A DNA stretch of 27,567 nt from CAYQDR01 sp964416315 (lineage in GTDB: Bacteria; Methylomirabilota; Methylomirabilia; Rokubacteriales; DASRDR01): positions 1 through 27,567 of the forward strand of contig CAYQDR010000060.1 in assembly GCA_964416315.1 (NCBI GenBank), in the 5' to 3' direction. Both the position numbers and the translations under genes were made by a program. Positions 13,770 to 19,945 of the stretch are shown here, piece after piece (positions within the stretch are counted from its first letter, which is position 1; every line of letters starts with the position of its first letter). The notes beneath the pieces are model-generated. The model was not told where the DNA came from. It searched no databases and saw only the letters and a program-made list of their open reading frames with translations.

Positions 13770-13833
13770 GGCGCCCCGCCCGGCCGCTCACCGCCGACAC
13801 GCGGGGCACCCGCAAAGCGGAAAGGAGACGCTG

Positions 13834-14985
13834 ATGGGCTACGTCTGGCGGCACGGCAAGACCTGGTGGGCGCAGTACTTCGTCAACGGGCGGCGCCGCC
13901 GCGAGAGCACGGGGCTCCCGTCCCGCGCGTCGAAGAAGGCCGCCCAGGACGTCCTGAAGACCCGCGAGGGCCGCGCCGCCGAGGGGCGTCCGCTCCCGCC
14001 CCGGCTCGACCGGATCCTCTACGACGAGCTGGCGGAGGACCTCCGGCGCCACTACCGGACGTCCGGGGACCGGGACGCCAAGGAGGCGGCGCGCCGACTC
14101 CGTCCCCTCGATGCGTTTTTCAGGGGCCGGCGCGCCGCGGCGATCACGTCGGCGGACATCACGAAGTACGTCGAGCACCGACAGGCGAAGGGGCTCGCCA
14201 ACGGGACCGTCAACCGCGAGCTGAGCCTCCTCGGCACGATGCTCCGCCACGCGGCGGCGCAGGAGCCGCCGAAGCTCCTGCACGTGCCCACGGTCCGGCT
14301 GCTCAAGGAGGCCGCGCCTCGGGCCGGCTTCTTCGAGGCCGAGCAGTATGAGGCGGTGCGTCGGCGCCTCCGGCCGGACCTCCGGGTGGCCTGCAACCTC
14401 GCGTACACCTACGGCTGGCGGATGCGGGACGAGGTGCTGACCCTGGAGCGCCGGCACGTGGACCTCGACGCCGGGACGATCCGGCTCGATCCCGGGAGCA
14501 CGAAGAACGACGACGGCCGCGTGGTGTACCTCACGCCGGCGCTGCGGGCCGCGCTCGCCGAGCAGCTCGACCGCGTCGCGGCCCTCGAGCGCGCCCTCGG
14601 GCGGATCATCCCCTTCGTCTTCGCGCACGCCGCGGACGGCCCGCTCGACTCGAAGACCGGGCGGCGCCGCTACGTCGCGGGCGATCGGATCCGCGACTTC
14701 CGTCGCGCCTGGCGGACCGCCTGCCGGCGCGCCGGCGTCCCCGGGATGCTCCGCCACGACTTCCGACGGACGGCCGTGCGGAACATGGTGAACGACGGGA
14801 CGCCCGAGCGGGTCGCCATGCAGATCACCGGGCATCGGACGCGGAGCGTCTTCGACCGCTACCATATCGTCGCGCCGGAGGATCTCCGGGCGGCGTCGGC
14901 CCGGATCGCGGCCCGCGACAGCCACAACAGCCACAGATTTAGCCACAAAACGGCCCCTCCGGCGGAAATGGTGTCGCGCAAGTGA
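13834..14985 (+). CDS. Tyrosine recombinase (phage-type integrase)
   Basis: 383 residues, full length. An N-terminal arm-binding region (VWRHGKTWWAQYFVNGRRRR, residues 4-23), a SAM-like core-binding domain (about 60-160) and the catalytic domain with R196 (YGWRMRDE), K224, H308 and R311 (LRHDFRR), H334 (TGHRTRS) and Y343 (FDRYH) are all present. The start is ATG 13834 with AAGGAG 8 bases upstream. The C-terminus lies 10 bases from the tRNA-Arg 3' end. The last residues (SHNSHRFSH) come from AGCCACA repeats, which are probably arm sites embedded in the gene. It should catalyse integration into the tRNA anticodon-loop region and, with an excisionase, excision. Confidence 0.93.
   Translation: MGYVWRHGKTWWAQYFVNGRRRRESTGLPSRASKKAAQDVLKTREGRAAEGRPLPPRLDRILYDELAEDLRRHYRTSGDRDAKEAARRLRPLDAFFRGRRAAAITSADITKYVEHRQAKGLANGTVNRELSLLGTMLRHAAAQEPPKLLHVPTVRLLKEAAPRAGFFEAEQYEAVRRRLRPDLRVACNLAYTYGWRMRDEVLTLERRHVDLDAGTIRLDPGSTKNDDGRVVYLTPALRAALAEQLDRVAALERALGRIIPFVFAHAADGPLDSKTGRRRYVAGDRIRDFRRAWRTACRRAGVPGMLRHDFRRTAVRNMVNDGTPERVAMQITGHRTRSVFDRYHIVAPEDLRAASARIAARDSHNSHRFSHKTAPPAEMVSRK
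14920..14947 (+). promoter_or_regulatory. Integrase arm-type sites, right end (three AGCCACA copies)
   Basis: AGCCACA at 14920, 14929 and 14941, within the integrase 3' coding end and 49 bases from the att core. The pair at 14929/14941 has the same 12-base spacing and almost the same linker as the left-end pair at 2361/2373. Confidence 0.6.
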
Positions 14986-14995
14986 TCGGAAAGTA

Positions 14996-15072
14996 TGGTG
15001 CCCCCGGGGTGAATCGAACACCCGGCCCAGGGTTTAGGAAACCCTTGCTCTATCCGACTGAGCTACGGGGGC
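14996..15072 (-). tRNA. tRNA-Arg (anticodon CCU), integration target
   Basis: 77 bases on the minus strand including encoded CCA. The acceptor stem is GCCCCCG/CGGGGGC, the D stem GCTC/GAGC, and the anticodon arm AGGGT-TTCCTAA-ACCCT gives anticodon CCT. The variable loop is GGGCC, and the T arm is GGGTG-TTCGATT-CACCC. All stems pair fully. 3' half repeats occur at 1328 and 2182 and a 5' half repeat at 15832, so both halves of this gene have been targeted by recombination. The present 3' half comes with the element at 2182-15036, and its promoter lies in the second element. Confidence 0.95.
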
Positions 15073-15076
15073 TCCT

Positions 15077-15232
15077 TCAATGATGAGGGGTTAGCGTGCG
15101 AGAGTCAACCGTCGCGGCCTCCAGATTGCCCGGAACTTTGCCCCCGAGCTTCCGCGCCGCGTCCTGGAGGTCCCAAAAGCTCACGATGTGGTACCGGTCG
15201 AACACACCCCGGGTCTCGATCCGACCGCCTGA
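15077..15232 (-). pseudogene. C-terminal remnant of a tyrosine integrase
   Basis: Minus-strand reading gives SGGRIETRGVFDRYHIVSFW then DLQDAARKL and a 20-residue tail to TGA at 15077. GVFDRYHIV is the catalytic-tyrosine motif of phage integrases (tyrosine codon at 15191-15193); the live integrase in this window has SVFDRYHIV at the same place. Upstream residues keep only a trace of the usual TGHxTR box (SGGRIETR). The rest of the gene is missing, replaced by the antitoxin gene end. The stop lies 4 bases from the tRNA 5' end. Confidence 0.72.
15080..15108 (-). promoter_or_regulatory. Promoter of tRNA-Arg
   Basis: Minus strand: TTGACT (15103-15108), 17 bases, CATCAT (15080-15085), then 7 bases to the tRNA 5' end. 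It is embedded in the last codons of the integrase remnant, so the tRNA is now transcribed from element DNA. Confidence 0.5.
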
Positions 15233-15262
15233 CTCGTAAGACGCCTCAGCGCAGCCTGCTTC

Positions 15263-15583
15263 TCAGCCAGCCCGTCGTCGCTCGCCGAGTCCGCGAAGCC
15301 GCACGACGCCCTCAGGGAACACCGCGCGGATCTCGAGCTGACCACCCATCGCCTCGACGGTGTGCTGGAGGGTGCTCAGGTACATGTCGGCCCGACGTTC
15401 GAGCTTCGAGATGGCGGACTGGTTTACTCCCAGCCGCTCGGCAAGGTGCTCCTGCGTGAGCCGCCGGGCCTCCCGCAGCTCATCGAGAGCCATCGTCTCG
15501 GCGAAGGCTTCGGCCTTCGCGGCAGCTCGGGCCCGTGCGGTGGCGGACATCTTCGCCTGGAGCTCGCGGTAGTTCTTGGCCAT
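15263..15583 (-). CDS. XRE-family antitoxin (HigA-like)
   Basis: 106 residues. An N-terminal helix rich in Ala/Arg/Lys (ARARAAAKAEAFAETMALDE) is followed by a Cro/C1 domain (LREARRLTQEHLAERLGVNQ, SAISKLERRADMYLSTLQH) and a short C-terminal strand region (GGQLEIRAVFP). This is the layout of antitoxins that pair with Gp49/HigB-type toxins. ATG 15583 lies 1 base after the toxin stop, giving the toxin-first order typical of higBA. It is probably intact although its toxin partner is truncated, so it is likely an orphan antitoxin. Confidence 0.82.
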   Translation of the reverse strand: MAKNYRELQAKMSATARARAAAKAEAFAETMALDELREARRLTQEHLAERLGVNQSAISKLERRADMYLSTLQHTVEAMGGQLEIRAVFPEGVVRLRGLGERRRAG

Positions 15584-15584
15584 G

Positions 15585-15831
15585 TCAGATCAACCCCTCT
15601 CGTTTGAGCGTCTCGAGATGTTCGTCGTAGAGCCGGTCCGCGACCGGCACCATCCGCTCGTACCAGCGATCATCCCCGGTCTTGTGCCCCCCCAAGAGCA
15701 GGATCGCCGTCCGCCTCGGGTCAAATGCATAGAGAACCCGGTAGGGTCGCCCCGCATGTTGCACCCGCAGTTCCTTCATGTTCGGATGCTTCGAGCCTTG
15801 CACCCGGTCTGTCTCGCGTGGATGATTGGGG
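15585..15831 (-). pseudogene. HigB/Gp49-type RelE-superfamily toxin, N-terminus lost
   Basis: The frame ends with QGSKHPNMKELRVQHAGRPY then RVLYAFDPRRTAILLLGGHK and TGDDRWYERMVPVADRLYDE, which is the C-terminal two thirds of the Gp49-like/HigB toxin family. Family members have about 40-50 more residues at the N-terminus. In this frame, family-like sequence (PRETDRVQGS) continues upstream to 15831 and is then replaced by the displaced tRNA half. GTG 15803 could start a 72-residue product, but the N-terminal helices are gone and toxicity is doubtful. Confidence 0.75.
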
Positions 15832-15864
15832 AACCCTTGCTCTATCCGACTGAGCTACGGGGGC
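15832..15864 (-). repeat. Stranded 5' half of tRNA-Arg (33 bp)
   Basis: Identical to 15040-15072: acceptor 5' strand, D arm and 5' side of the anticodon arm. Identity stops in the anticodon loop. No T arm or 3' half is adjacent. It is the likely native 5' end, matching the stranded 3' half at 1328-1371. Confidence 0.85.
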
Positions 15865-15911
15865 ACGCCGGGCGAAGCCGACGGACCTAGTCTAGCATCT
15901 CCACGGACGCG

Positions 15912-16151
15912 TCACCGGCCCTCGGGCCCTTCGAGCGACGCGATCACCGCGTCCAGGAGCGTGGCCGGACCTTCCTGACCTTCCCGCTCGAAGGCGTCGC
16001 GCGAGTCCCGGAGATGGCCGAGGAGCTGGTGCCGGCTCTCGCGATCAGGGACGGCCCGCCGGATCCGCTCGGCGATGGCGGCTGGGGGCAGGCCCTCGCG
16101 CGTCATCGCCAGGACCTCCTCGTAGAAGCGGCGAAAGCTCCCCTCGCTCAC
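15912..16151 (-). CDS. Small hypothetical protein downstream of the sigma factor
   Basis: 79 residues, GTG start in a GTGA overlap with the sigma factor stop. Helical and charged: FRRFYEEVLAMTREGLPPAA, IAERIRRAVPDRESRHQLLG. The tight coupling to a stress-type sigma factor suggests a modulator or a passenger. No family recognised. It is the first host gene after the tRNA array. Confidence 0.65.
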   Translation of the reverse strand: MSEGSFRRFYEEVLAMTREGLPPAAIAERIRRAVPDRESRHQLLGHLRDSRDAFEREGQEGPATLLDAVIASLEGPEGR

Positions 16152-17125
16152 CCCTCGCCGAACCCGAGGCCCCGGGCTTCGAGCCGGGCCCGGAGCTTCC
16201 GGAGCGCTCCGGCCTCGATCTGGCGGATCCGCTCGCGGGTGACGCCCATCTTCTGGCCGATCGCTTCGAGCGTCATCGGCGGATCGCCCGAGAAGCCGAA
16301 CCGGAGCGTCAGCACCATCCGCTCGTTCGCCGGGAGCGCGTCGAGGATCCCCCGGACGTCCGCCTGCTCGCGCAGGAGGCCCACGACTTCGTCGGCCGCG
16401 ATCTCCGTCCGATCGGGGACCAGGTCCGCCAGCACGGCCTTCCCCTCCCCGACCGGGGTCTCGAGGGAGAGCGGGACGGTCGCGACATCCTCCAGCCCGT
16501 CCAGGTGCTCGACGGGCACGTCCAGCCGCTCGGCGACCTCCGCGAGGGTCGGCTGGCGGTGGAGGTCCTGCATGAGCGCCTCCTTGGCCCGCTTGTACTT
16601 GGCGAGCAGCACCTCCACGTGGACCGGCAGCCGGACGAGCCGCGCCTGGTTCGCCAGCGCGCGGACGATCGCCTGGCGGATCCACCAGGTGCCGTAAGTC
16701 GAGAAGCGCGTCCCGCGCTCCCAGCGGAACTTGCGGACGGCGTGGATCAGGCCGAGGTTCCCCTCCTCGATGAGGTCGCCGAGGGGCAGGCCCCGGTTCA
16801 TGTAACGGCGCGCCATCTTGACGACGAGCCGGAGGTTCGCCTCGACCATCCGGCGCTCGGCGTCGGCATCGCCCGCAGCGACGCGCTGGGCGAGCGCGAC
16901 CTCTTCCTCGCGCGTGAGCAGCGGGATGCGCGAGATCTCCCGGAGGTAGGTCGCCAGGACCGGCCGTCCCGCCGGCGCGGGCTCGGCCTCCTCCTCGTCC
17001 TCGGCGGCGACCTCGACGTCGGGCGCCTCGACCGCGTCGTCGTCCGCGAGCTCGTCCGCCCCGTCGCCCGGCCGCTCCGGCTCCGGCGGAGGCGGGCCCG
17101 GGTCGGGGCGCCGTCCTCGCGTCAC
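16148..17125 (-). CDS. rpoS: RNA polymerase sigma-70 family factor, RpoS-like position
   Basis: 325 residues. An acidic, disordered N-terminus (1-50) precedes region 1.2 (YLREISRIPLLTREEEVALA), region 2 (RMVEANLRLVVKMARRYMNR; DLIEEGNLGLIHAVRKF; RFSTYGTWWIRQAI, the promoter-melting and -10-binding part), region 3 and region 4 (MTLEAIGQKMGVTRERIRQI, the -35-binding helix-turn-helix). Region 1.1 is absent, so it is a group 2 factor rather than the main sigma. It lies downstream of surE, pcm and an NlpD-like fragment, the order seen around rpoS in proteobacteria. The GTG start overlaps the peptidase stop, which also indicates translational coupling. The symbol is a synteny-based inference. Confidence 0.85.
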   Translation of the reverse strand: MTRGRRPDPGPPPPEPERPGDGADELADDDAVEAPDVEVAAEDEEEAEPAPAGRPVLATYLREISRIPLLTREEEVALAQRVAAGDADAERRMVEANLRLVVKMARRYMNRGLPLGDLIEEGNLGLIHAVRKFRWERGTRFSTYGTWWIRQAIVRALANQARLVRLPVHVEVLLAKYKRAKEALMQDLHRQPTLAEVAERLDVPVEHLDGLEDVATVPLSLETPVGEGKAVLADLVPDRTEIAADEVVGLLREQADVRGILDALPANERMVLTLRFGFSGDPPMTLEAIGQKMGVTRERIRQIEAGALRKLRARLEARGLGFGEG

Positions 17126-17373
17126 CGAGCCCCGGCGTCCGGGCGCGGCCCGGCGGTCGCCACCCGGACGCCCCCCTCGGGCGGGAGCCAGAAGAGCGGA
17201 TCGTACTTCCGCCCGCCGAGCCGGATCTCGAAGTGGAGGTGGACGCCGGTGACGCGCCCGGTGCTCCCGGCCGTCGCGATCACCTGCCCCCGCTCAACCC
17301 AATCGCCCGCGCGGACGTAGTTCTCCTCGTTGTGGGCGTACACGGTCATGAAGTCGTGGAGAGGCACCGTCAC
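17122..17373 (-). CDS. Truncated M23 peptidase (NlpD-like), C-terminal part only
   Basis: The frame gives the end of an M23/LytM domain: VTVPLHDFMTVYAHNEENYV, RAGDWVERGQVIATAGSTGR, then VTGVHLHFEIRLGG and a short tail. The HLH Zn-ligand motif is present. The HxxxD motif that supplies the other zinc ligands, the signal peptide and any LysM domain are missing because the acylphosphatase gene lies immediately upstream. GTG 17373 is the first plausible start, for 83 residues. It overlaps the sigma factor start (GTGA), so the fragment may be kept for coupling or for promoter sequence. Hydrolase activity is unlikely. Confidence 0.7.
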   Translation of the reverse strand: MTVPLHDFMTVYAHNEENYVRAGDWVERGQVIATAGSTGRVTGVHLHFEIRLGGRKYDPLFWLPPEGGVRVATAGPRPDAGAR

Positions 17374-17411
17374 GATCCAGCGACTCCACAGGCGCCGCCG
17401 CGTGTCGCCCC

Positions 17412-17702
17412 TCACCCGCCCTCCGAGAAGCGCACCCGGAAGTCCCGGTACTCCCCCGTGTACGGCACCGGGGTCACCGAAAAGCGGGCGACCCGGGCCA
17501 GCGGCGGCCCCGCCTTGAGCTCGCGCACGTACGCGTCGATCGTGTCCCGATCCCCCTCGACCCGGACCTTCACCCGCCCGTCCCGCAGGTTGACCGTGTA
17601 GCCGGTGAGTCCCCGCTCCTGCGCCCGCCGCTGGGCGAAGTACCGGTAGCCCACCCCCTGGACGTCCCCCTCGATGAGGACCTCGACCGCCGCGGGCTTC
17701 AC
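17412..17702 (-). CDS. acyP: Acylphosphatase
   Basis: 96 residues, normal for the family. EGDVQGVGYRYFAQRRAQER carries the phosphate-binding loop with the catalytic Arg (GVGYR), and GYTVNLRDGRVKVRVEGD has the catalytic Asn. The enzyme hydrolyses acyl phosphates in the cytoplasm. The GTG start at 17702 overlaps the stop of the upstream SLOG gene (GTGA). It lies between that gene and the peptidase fragment and may have replaced the 5' part of the peptidase gene. Confidence 0.88.
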   Translation of the reverse strand: MKPAAVEVLIEGDVQGVGYRYFAQRRAQERGLTGYTVNLRDGRVKVRVEGDRDTIDAYVRELKAGPPLARVARFSVTPVPYTGEYRDFRVRFSEGG

Positions 17703-18136
17703 CCGCCGAACCCCGCCGGCCGCCCGTGCGTCTCGGCCGCCAGGGCGAGCGCGCGGTCCGCGGCCTCCTCCGGGGTCCCCGCGGGCACGACTCCCGCGAT
17801 CTCCCGCCAGGCGTCGAGCCCGACGACCGGGCGCCCCATCTTGAGCGCCAGCGCGATCTCCGAGAGCGTCCCGTGCTCGCCCGCCAGGGCCACGAGAGCA
17901 TGGGCCGAGCGCGCGACCAGGGCGTTGCGGGCCTCTCCGAATCCGGTCACGACGATGATGTCCACGAACGGGTTGGCGTCGGCGTGGCGGGTTCCGGGAA
18001 GGATGCCGACGGTGAGGCCCCCCGCGTCCCGGGCGCCGCGCGCGGCGGCTTCCATGACCCCTGCGAGCCCGCCGCACACCACCACGGCGCCGGCGTGCCC
18101 GAGGTGTCGGCCCACCGCCTCCGCGAGCCGCGCCAC
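17699..18136 (-). CDS. TIGR00725-like SLOG-superfamily protein
   Basis: 145 residues from GTG 18136. Rossmann-like fold: HAGAVVVCGGLAGVMEAAAR near the N-terminus, then ADANPFVDIIVVTGFGEARN and LVALAGEHGTLSEIALALKM. The GEHGTLSE segment corresponds to the PGGxGTxxE motif of the LOG/lysine-decarboxylase-like proteins, changed at the first positions. Family-typical N-terminal sequence (IGVVGGGVCPPP) continues 13 residues upstream of this GTG, but no ATG/GTG/TTG occurs in that frame before the tRNA-Pro gene, so the true start is unclear. Nucleotide or nucleotide-derived ligand binding is known of the fold; the substrate is unknown. Confidence 0.78.
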   Translation of the reverse strand: MARLAEAVGRHLGHAGAVVVCGGLAGVMEAAARGARDAGGLTVGILPGTRHADANPFVDIIVVTGFGEARNALVARSAHALVALAGEHGTLSEIALALKMGRPVVGLDAWREIAGVVPAGTPEEAADRALALAAETHGRPAGFGG

Positions 18137-18188
18137 CGGCGGCGGGCAGACACCACCGCCGACGACGCCGATCTGCCAGCGGGGAAAG

Positions 18189-18265
18189 TGGTCGGGGCGA
18201 CTGGATTTGAACCAGCGACCTCCTGCTCCCGAAGCAGGCGCGCTACCAGGCTGCGCTACGCCCCG
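18189..18265 (-). tRNA. tRNA-Pro (anticodon CGG)
   Basis: 77 bases on the minus strand with CCA. Acceptor CGGGGCG/CGCCCCG, anticodon arm CCTGC-TTCGGGA-GCAGG with anticodon CGG, T arm GCTGG-TTCAAAT-CCAGT (last pair G-T). All stems pair. It lies between pcm and the SLOG gene. Confidence 0.95.
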
Positions 18266-18292
18266 ATCCCCCGCGGGCCGGTCCCGGCACCC

Positions 18293-18976
18293 TCACTCGT
18301 CCCATCCGTACTTGCCAACCAGCTTCACGAACACGCAGCCGCAGTCCGTGGACGTGCGCATCCGCCCGTCCACCTTCTCGACCACGTAGAGCGTCTGGGT
18401 CTGCGGCTCCCCGATCGGCACGACCATCCGCCCGCCCTCGGCGAGCTGCTGGAACAGCGGCATCGGCACCGCCGGCGCCCCCGCCGTCACGAGGACCCGG
18501 TCGAACGGCGCCTCGTCCGGCCACCCGTAGGTGCCGTCGGCGATCTTGACGACCGCGTTCGTGTAGCCGAGCTCCTCGAGGACCCGGCGGGCGCGGGCCG
18601 CCAGCGTCGGGAGCCGCTCGATCGAGCAGACCCGCCGCGCCAGCTCCGCGAGGATCGCCGTCTGGTACCCGGACCCGGTCCCGATTTCCAGCACCTTCTC
18701 GGCACCCTCGAGCCGGAGGAGCTGCGTCATCGCGGCCACCATGTACGGCTGCGAGATCGTCTGCCCCTCGCCGATCGGCAGCGGGTGGTCCCCGTACGCC
18801 CGGTCCCGCAGCGCCTCCTCGACGAACCGATGCCGCGGCACCTTCCGCATCGCCTCGAGCACCCGCCGGTCGCCGATCGCGCGCCGGACCAGCTGGTCCT
18901 CGACCATGCGCTCCCGCTCGCGGCCCGCCCGGGCCTCCTGCCAGCCGTTGCCGGTCCCGAGGACCCGGCTCAGCAT
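18293..18976 (-). CDS. pcm: Protein-L-isoaspartate O-methyltransferase
   Basis: 227 residues. The family block GEGQTISQPYMVAAMTQLL, the SAM-binding motif VLEIGTGSGYQTAILAELA and the post-motifs (ADGTYGWPDEAPFDRVLVTA; GGRMVVPIG) are all present. The enzyme transfers a methyl group from S-adenosylmethionine to isoaspartyl residues to start repair of aged proteins. ATG 18976 lies 7 bases after the surE stop. The gene pair with surE is the common stress/stationary-phase arrangement upstream of rpoS. Confidence 0.93.
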   Translation of the reverse strand: MLSRVLGTGNGWQEARAGRERERMVEDQLVRRAIGDRRVLEAMRKVPRHRFVEEALRDRAYGDHPLPIGEGQTISQPYMVAAMTQLLRLEGAEKVLEIGTGSGYQTAILAELARRVCSIERLPTLAARARRVLEELGYTNAVVKIADGTYGWPDEAPFDRVLVTAGAPAVPMPLFQQLAEGGRMVVPIGEPQTQTLYVVEKVDGRMRTSTDCGCVFVKLVGKYGWDE

Positions 18977-18983
18977 CGCCGCC

Positions 18984-19784
18984 TCAACGCCGCCCTGGCC
19001 GGGGTCGGGTCCCGTCCGGGCCGAGGTCCAGCTCCCACACCTTCAGGGCGCGCAGCCCTTCGTAGCTCGTCAGGTCGAGGTGCAGCGGGGTGACCGAGAT
19101 GTACCCGGCGTGCACCGCGGCGAAGTCCGTGTCCTCGCCCGCCTCCCACGCGGGCGGCCCGGCGCCGATCCAGTAGTAGACGTTCCCCCGCGGGTCGCGC
19201 TGCTCCGTCACCTTCTCGCTGTACACGCGCCGCCCGAGGCGGGTCATCCGCAGCCCGCGCGGCCGCCCGCGCGGGACGTTCACGTTCAGCAGGCTCACCC
19301 CGGTGCCGCGCGCAGCCAGGAGCAGGCGCGTGAGGCGCGCCGCCGCCCGGGCGGCGGGACGGTAGTTCGCCCGCTCCGCCGCCTCCACCAGCGACACGGC
19401 GAGGGCGGGCACGCCGAGGAGGCTCCCCTCCATCGCGGCCGAGACCGTCCCCGAATACGTCACGTCGTCGCCGAGGTTCGATCCGGCGTTGATGCCCGCG
19501 ACCACCACGTCCGGCCGGAGCGGCAGGATCCCGAGGGTGCCGAGGTTCACGCAATCCGTCGGCGTCCCGTTCACCGCCCAGCGCCGCGGCCCGACGCGGT
19601 CCACCCGGAGCGGGCGGTGGAGCGTCAGCGCATGCCCGATCGCGCTGCGCTCGCGGTCCGGCGCCACGACGTACACCTCCCCGACCGACTCCAGGGCGGC
19701 GGCGAGGGCAGCCAGCCCGGGCGCATGAATCCCGTCGTCGTTGGACACGAGGATGTTCGGCCGTCGCCGCCGAGCGCTCACCAC
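18984..19784 (-). CDS. surE: 5'/3'-nucleotidase SurE
   Basis: 266 residues. The metal-binding SNDDGIHAPGLAAL at residues 14-27 (adjacent Asp pair), VVAPDRERSAIGHALTLHRP, and VVAGINAGSNLGDDVTYSGT (the Asn/Ser metal and phosphate site) are clear family signatures. SurE dephosphorylates nucleoside monophosphates and is tied to stationary-phase survival. Two consecutive GTG codons (19784, 19781) can start it. It is the first gene of the surE-pcm-(tRNA)-SLOG-acyP-NlpD fragment-sigma run. Confidence 0.94.
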   Translation of the reverse strand: MVSARRRRPNILVSNDDGIHAPGLAALAAALESVGEVYVVAPDRERSAIGHALTLHRPLRVDRVGPRRWAVNGTPTDCVNLGTLGILPLRPDVVVAGINAGSNLGDDVTYSGTVSAAMEGSLLGVPALAVSLVEAAERANYRPAARAAARLTRLLLAARGTGVSLLNVNVPRGRPRGLRMTRLGRRVYSEKVTEQRDPRGNVYYWIGAGPPAWEAGEDTDFAAVHAGYISVTPLHLDLTSYEGLRALKVWELDLGPDGTRPRPGRR

Positions 19785-19854
19785 CGTGCCCCGCGCTCAC
19801 CCGACGGCCCGCGAATGCCGGCAGTCCGCGCCTGCCCCGGGGTTCGCTGAGAAG

Positions 19855-19931
19855 TGGTCGGGGCGGCGGGATTTGAACCCACGACCCCTAGCCCCCCATG
19901 CTAGTGCGCTACCAGGCTGCGCCACGCCCCG
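19855..19931 (-). tRNA. tRNA-Pro (anticodon GGG)
   Basis: 77 bases on the minus strand with CCA. Acceptor CGGGGCG/CGCCCCG, anticodon arm CTAGC-ATGGGGG-GCTAG with anticodon GGG, T arm GTGGG-TTCAAAT-CCCGC (G-C and G-T pairs). It lies between the MerR-like gene and surE, 1.6 kb from the other tRNA-Pro. Confidence 0.94.
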
Positions 19932-19945
19932 AACCGAGTCCGATT

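Larger units (their letters stand above)
2182..15036. mobile_element. Integrative element (candidate phage satellite) in tRNA-Arg(CCU)
   Basis: The element is flanked by 41-bp identical direct repeats (2182-2222 and 14996-15036) that are the 3' half of tRNA-Arg. The tyrosine integrase gene sits directly against the reconstituted tRNA. Matching arm-type repeats are found just inside both ends. The cargo is a mostly overlapping plus-strand gene train with replication, regulatory and DNA-packaging functions, plus one minus-strand nuclease gene. A large terminase is present, but there is no recognisable portal, protease, capsid or tail gene in the 4.1 kb between it and the integrase. Length (12.9 kb) fits known satellites. 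A prophage that lost its structural module is the main alternative. Confidence 0.75.
15040..15864. mobile_element. Decayed second element on the 5' side of tRNA-Arg
   Basis: 0.8 kb bounded by 33-bp identical copies of the tRNA 5' half (15040-15072 and 15832-15864). It contains the C-terminal end of a tyrosine integrase pointing at the tRNA, an antitoxin gene and a 5'-truncated toxin gene. It looks like an integrative element that used the same anticodon-loop site but replaced the 5' side, and then lost its middle by deletion. Confidence 0.65.

Noticed and set aside
13543..15021. Long minus-strand frame opposite the integrase
   Set aside because: Antisense shadow of the integrase; the plus strand holds all catalytic residues.
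1328..15864. Repeated tRNA-like units considered as a CRISPR-like array
   Set aside because: Only four copies, thousands of bases apart, each a precise tRNA half; explained by integration.
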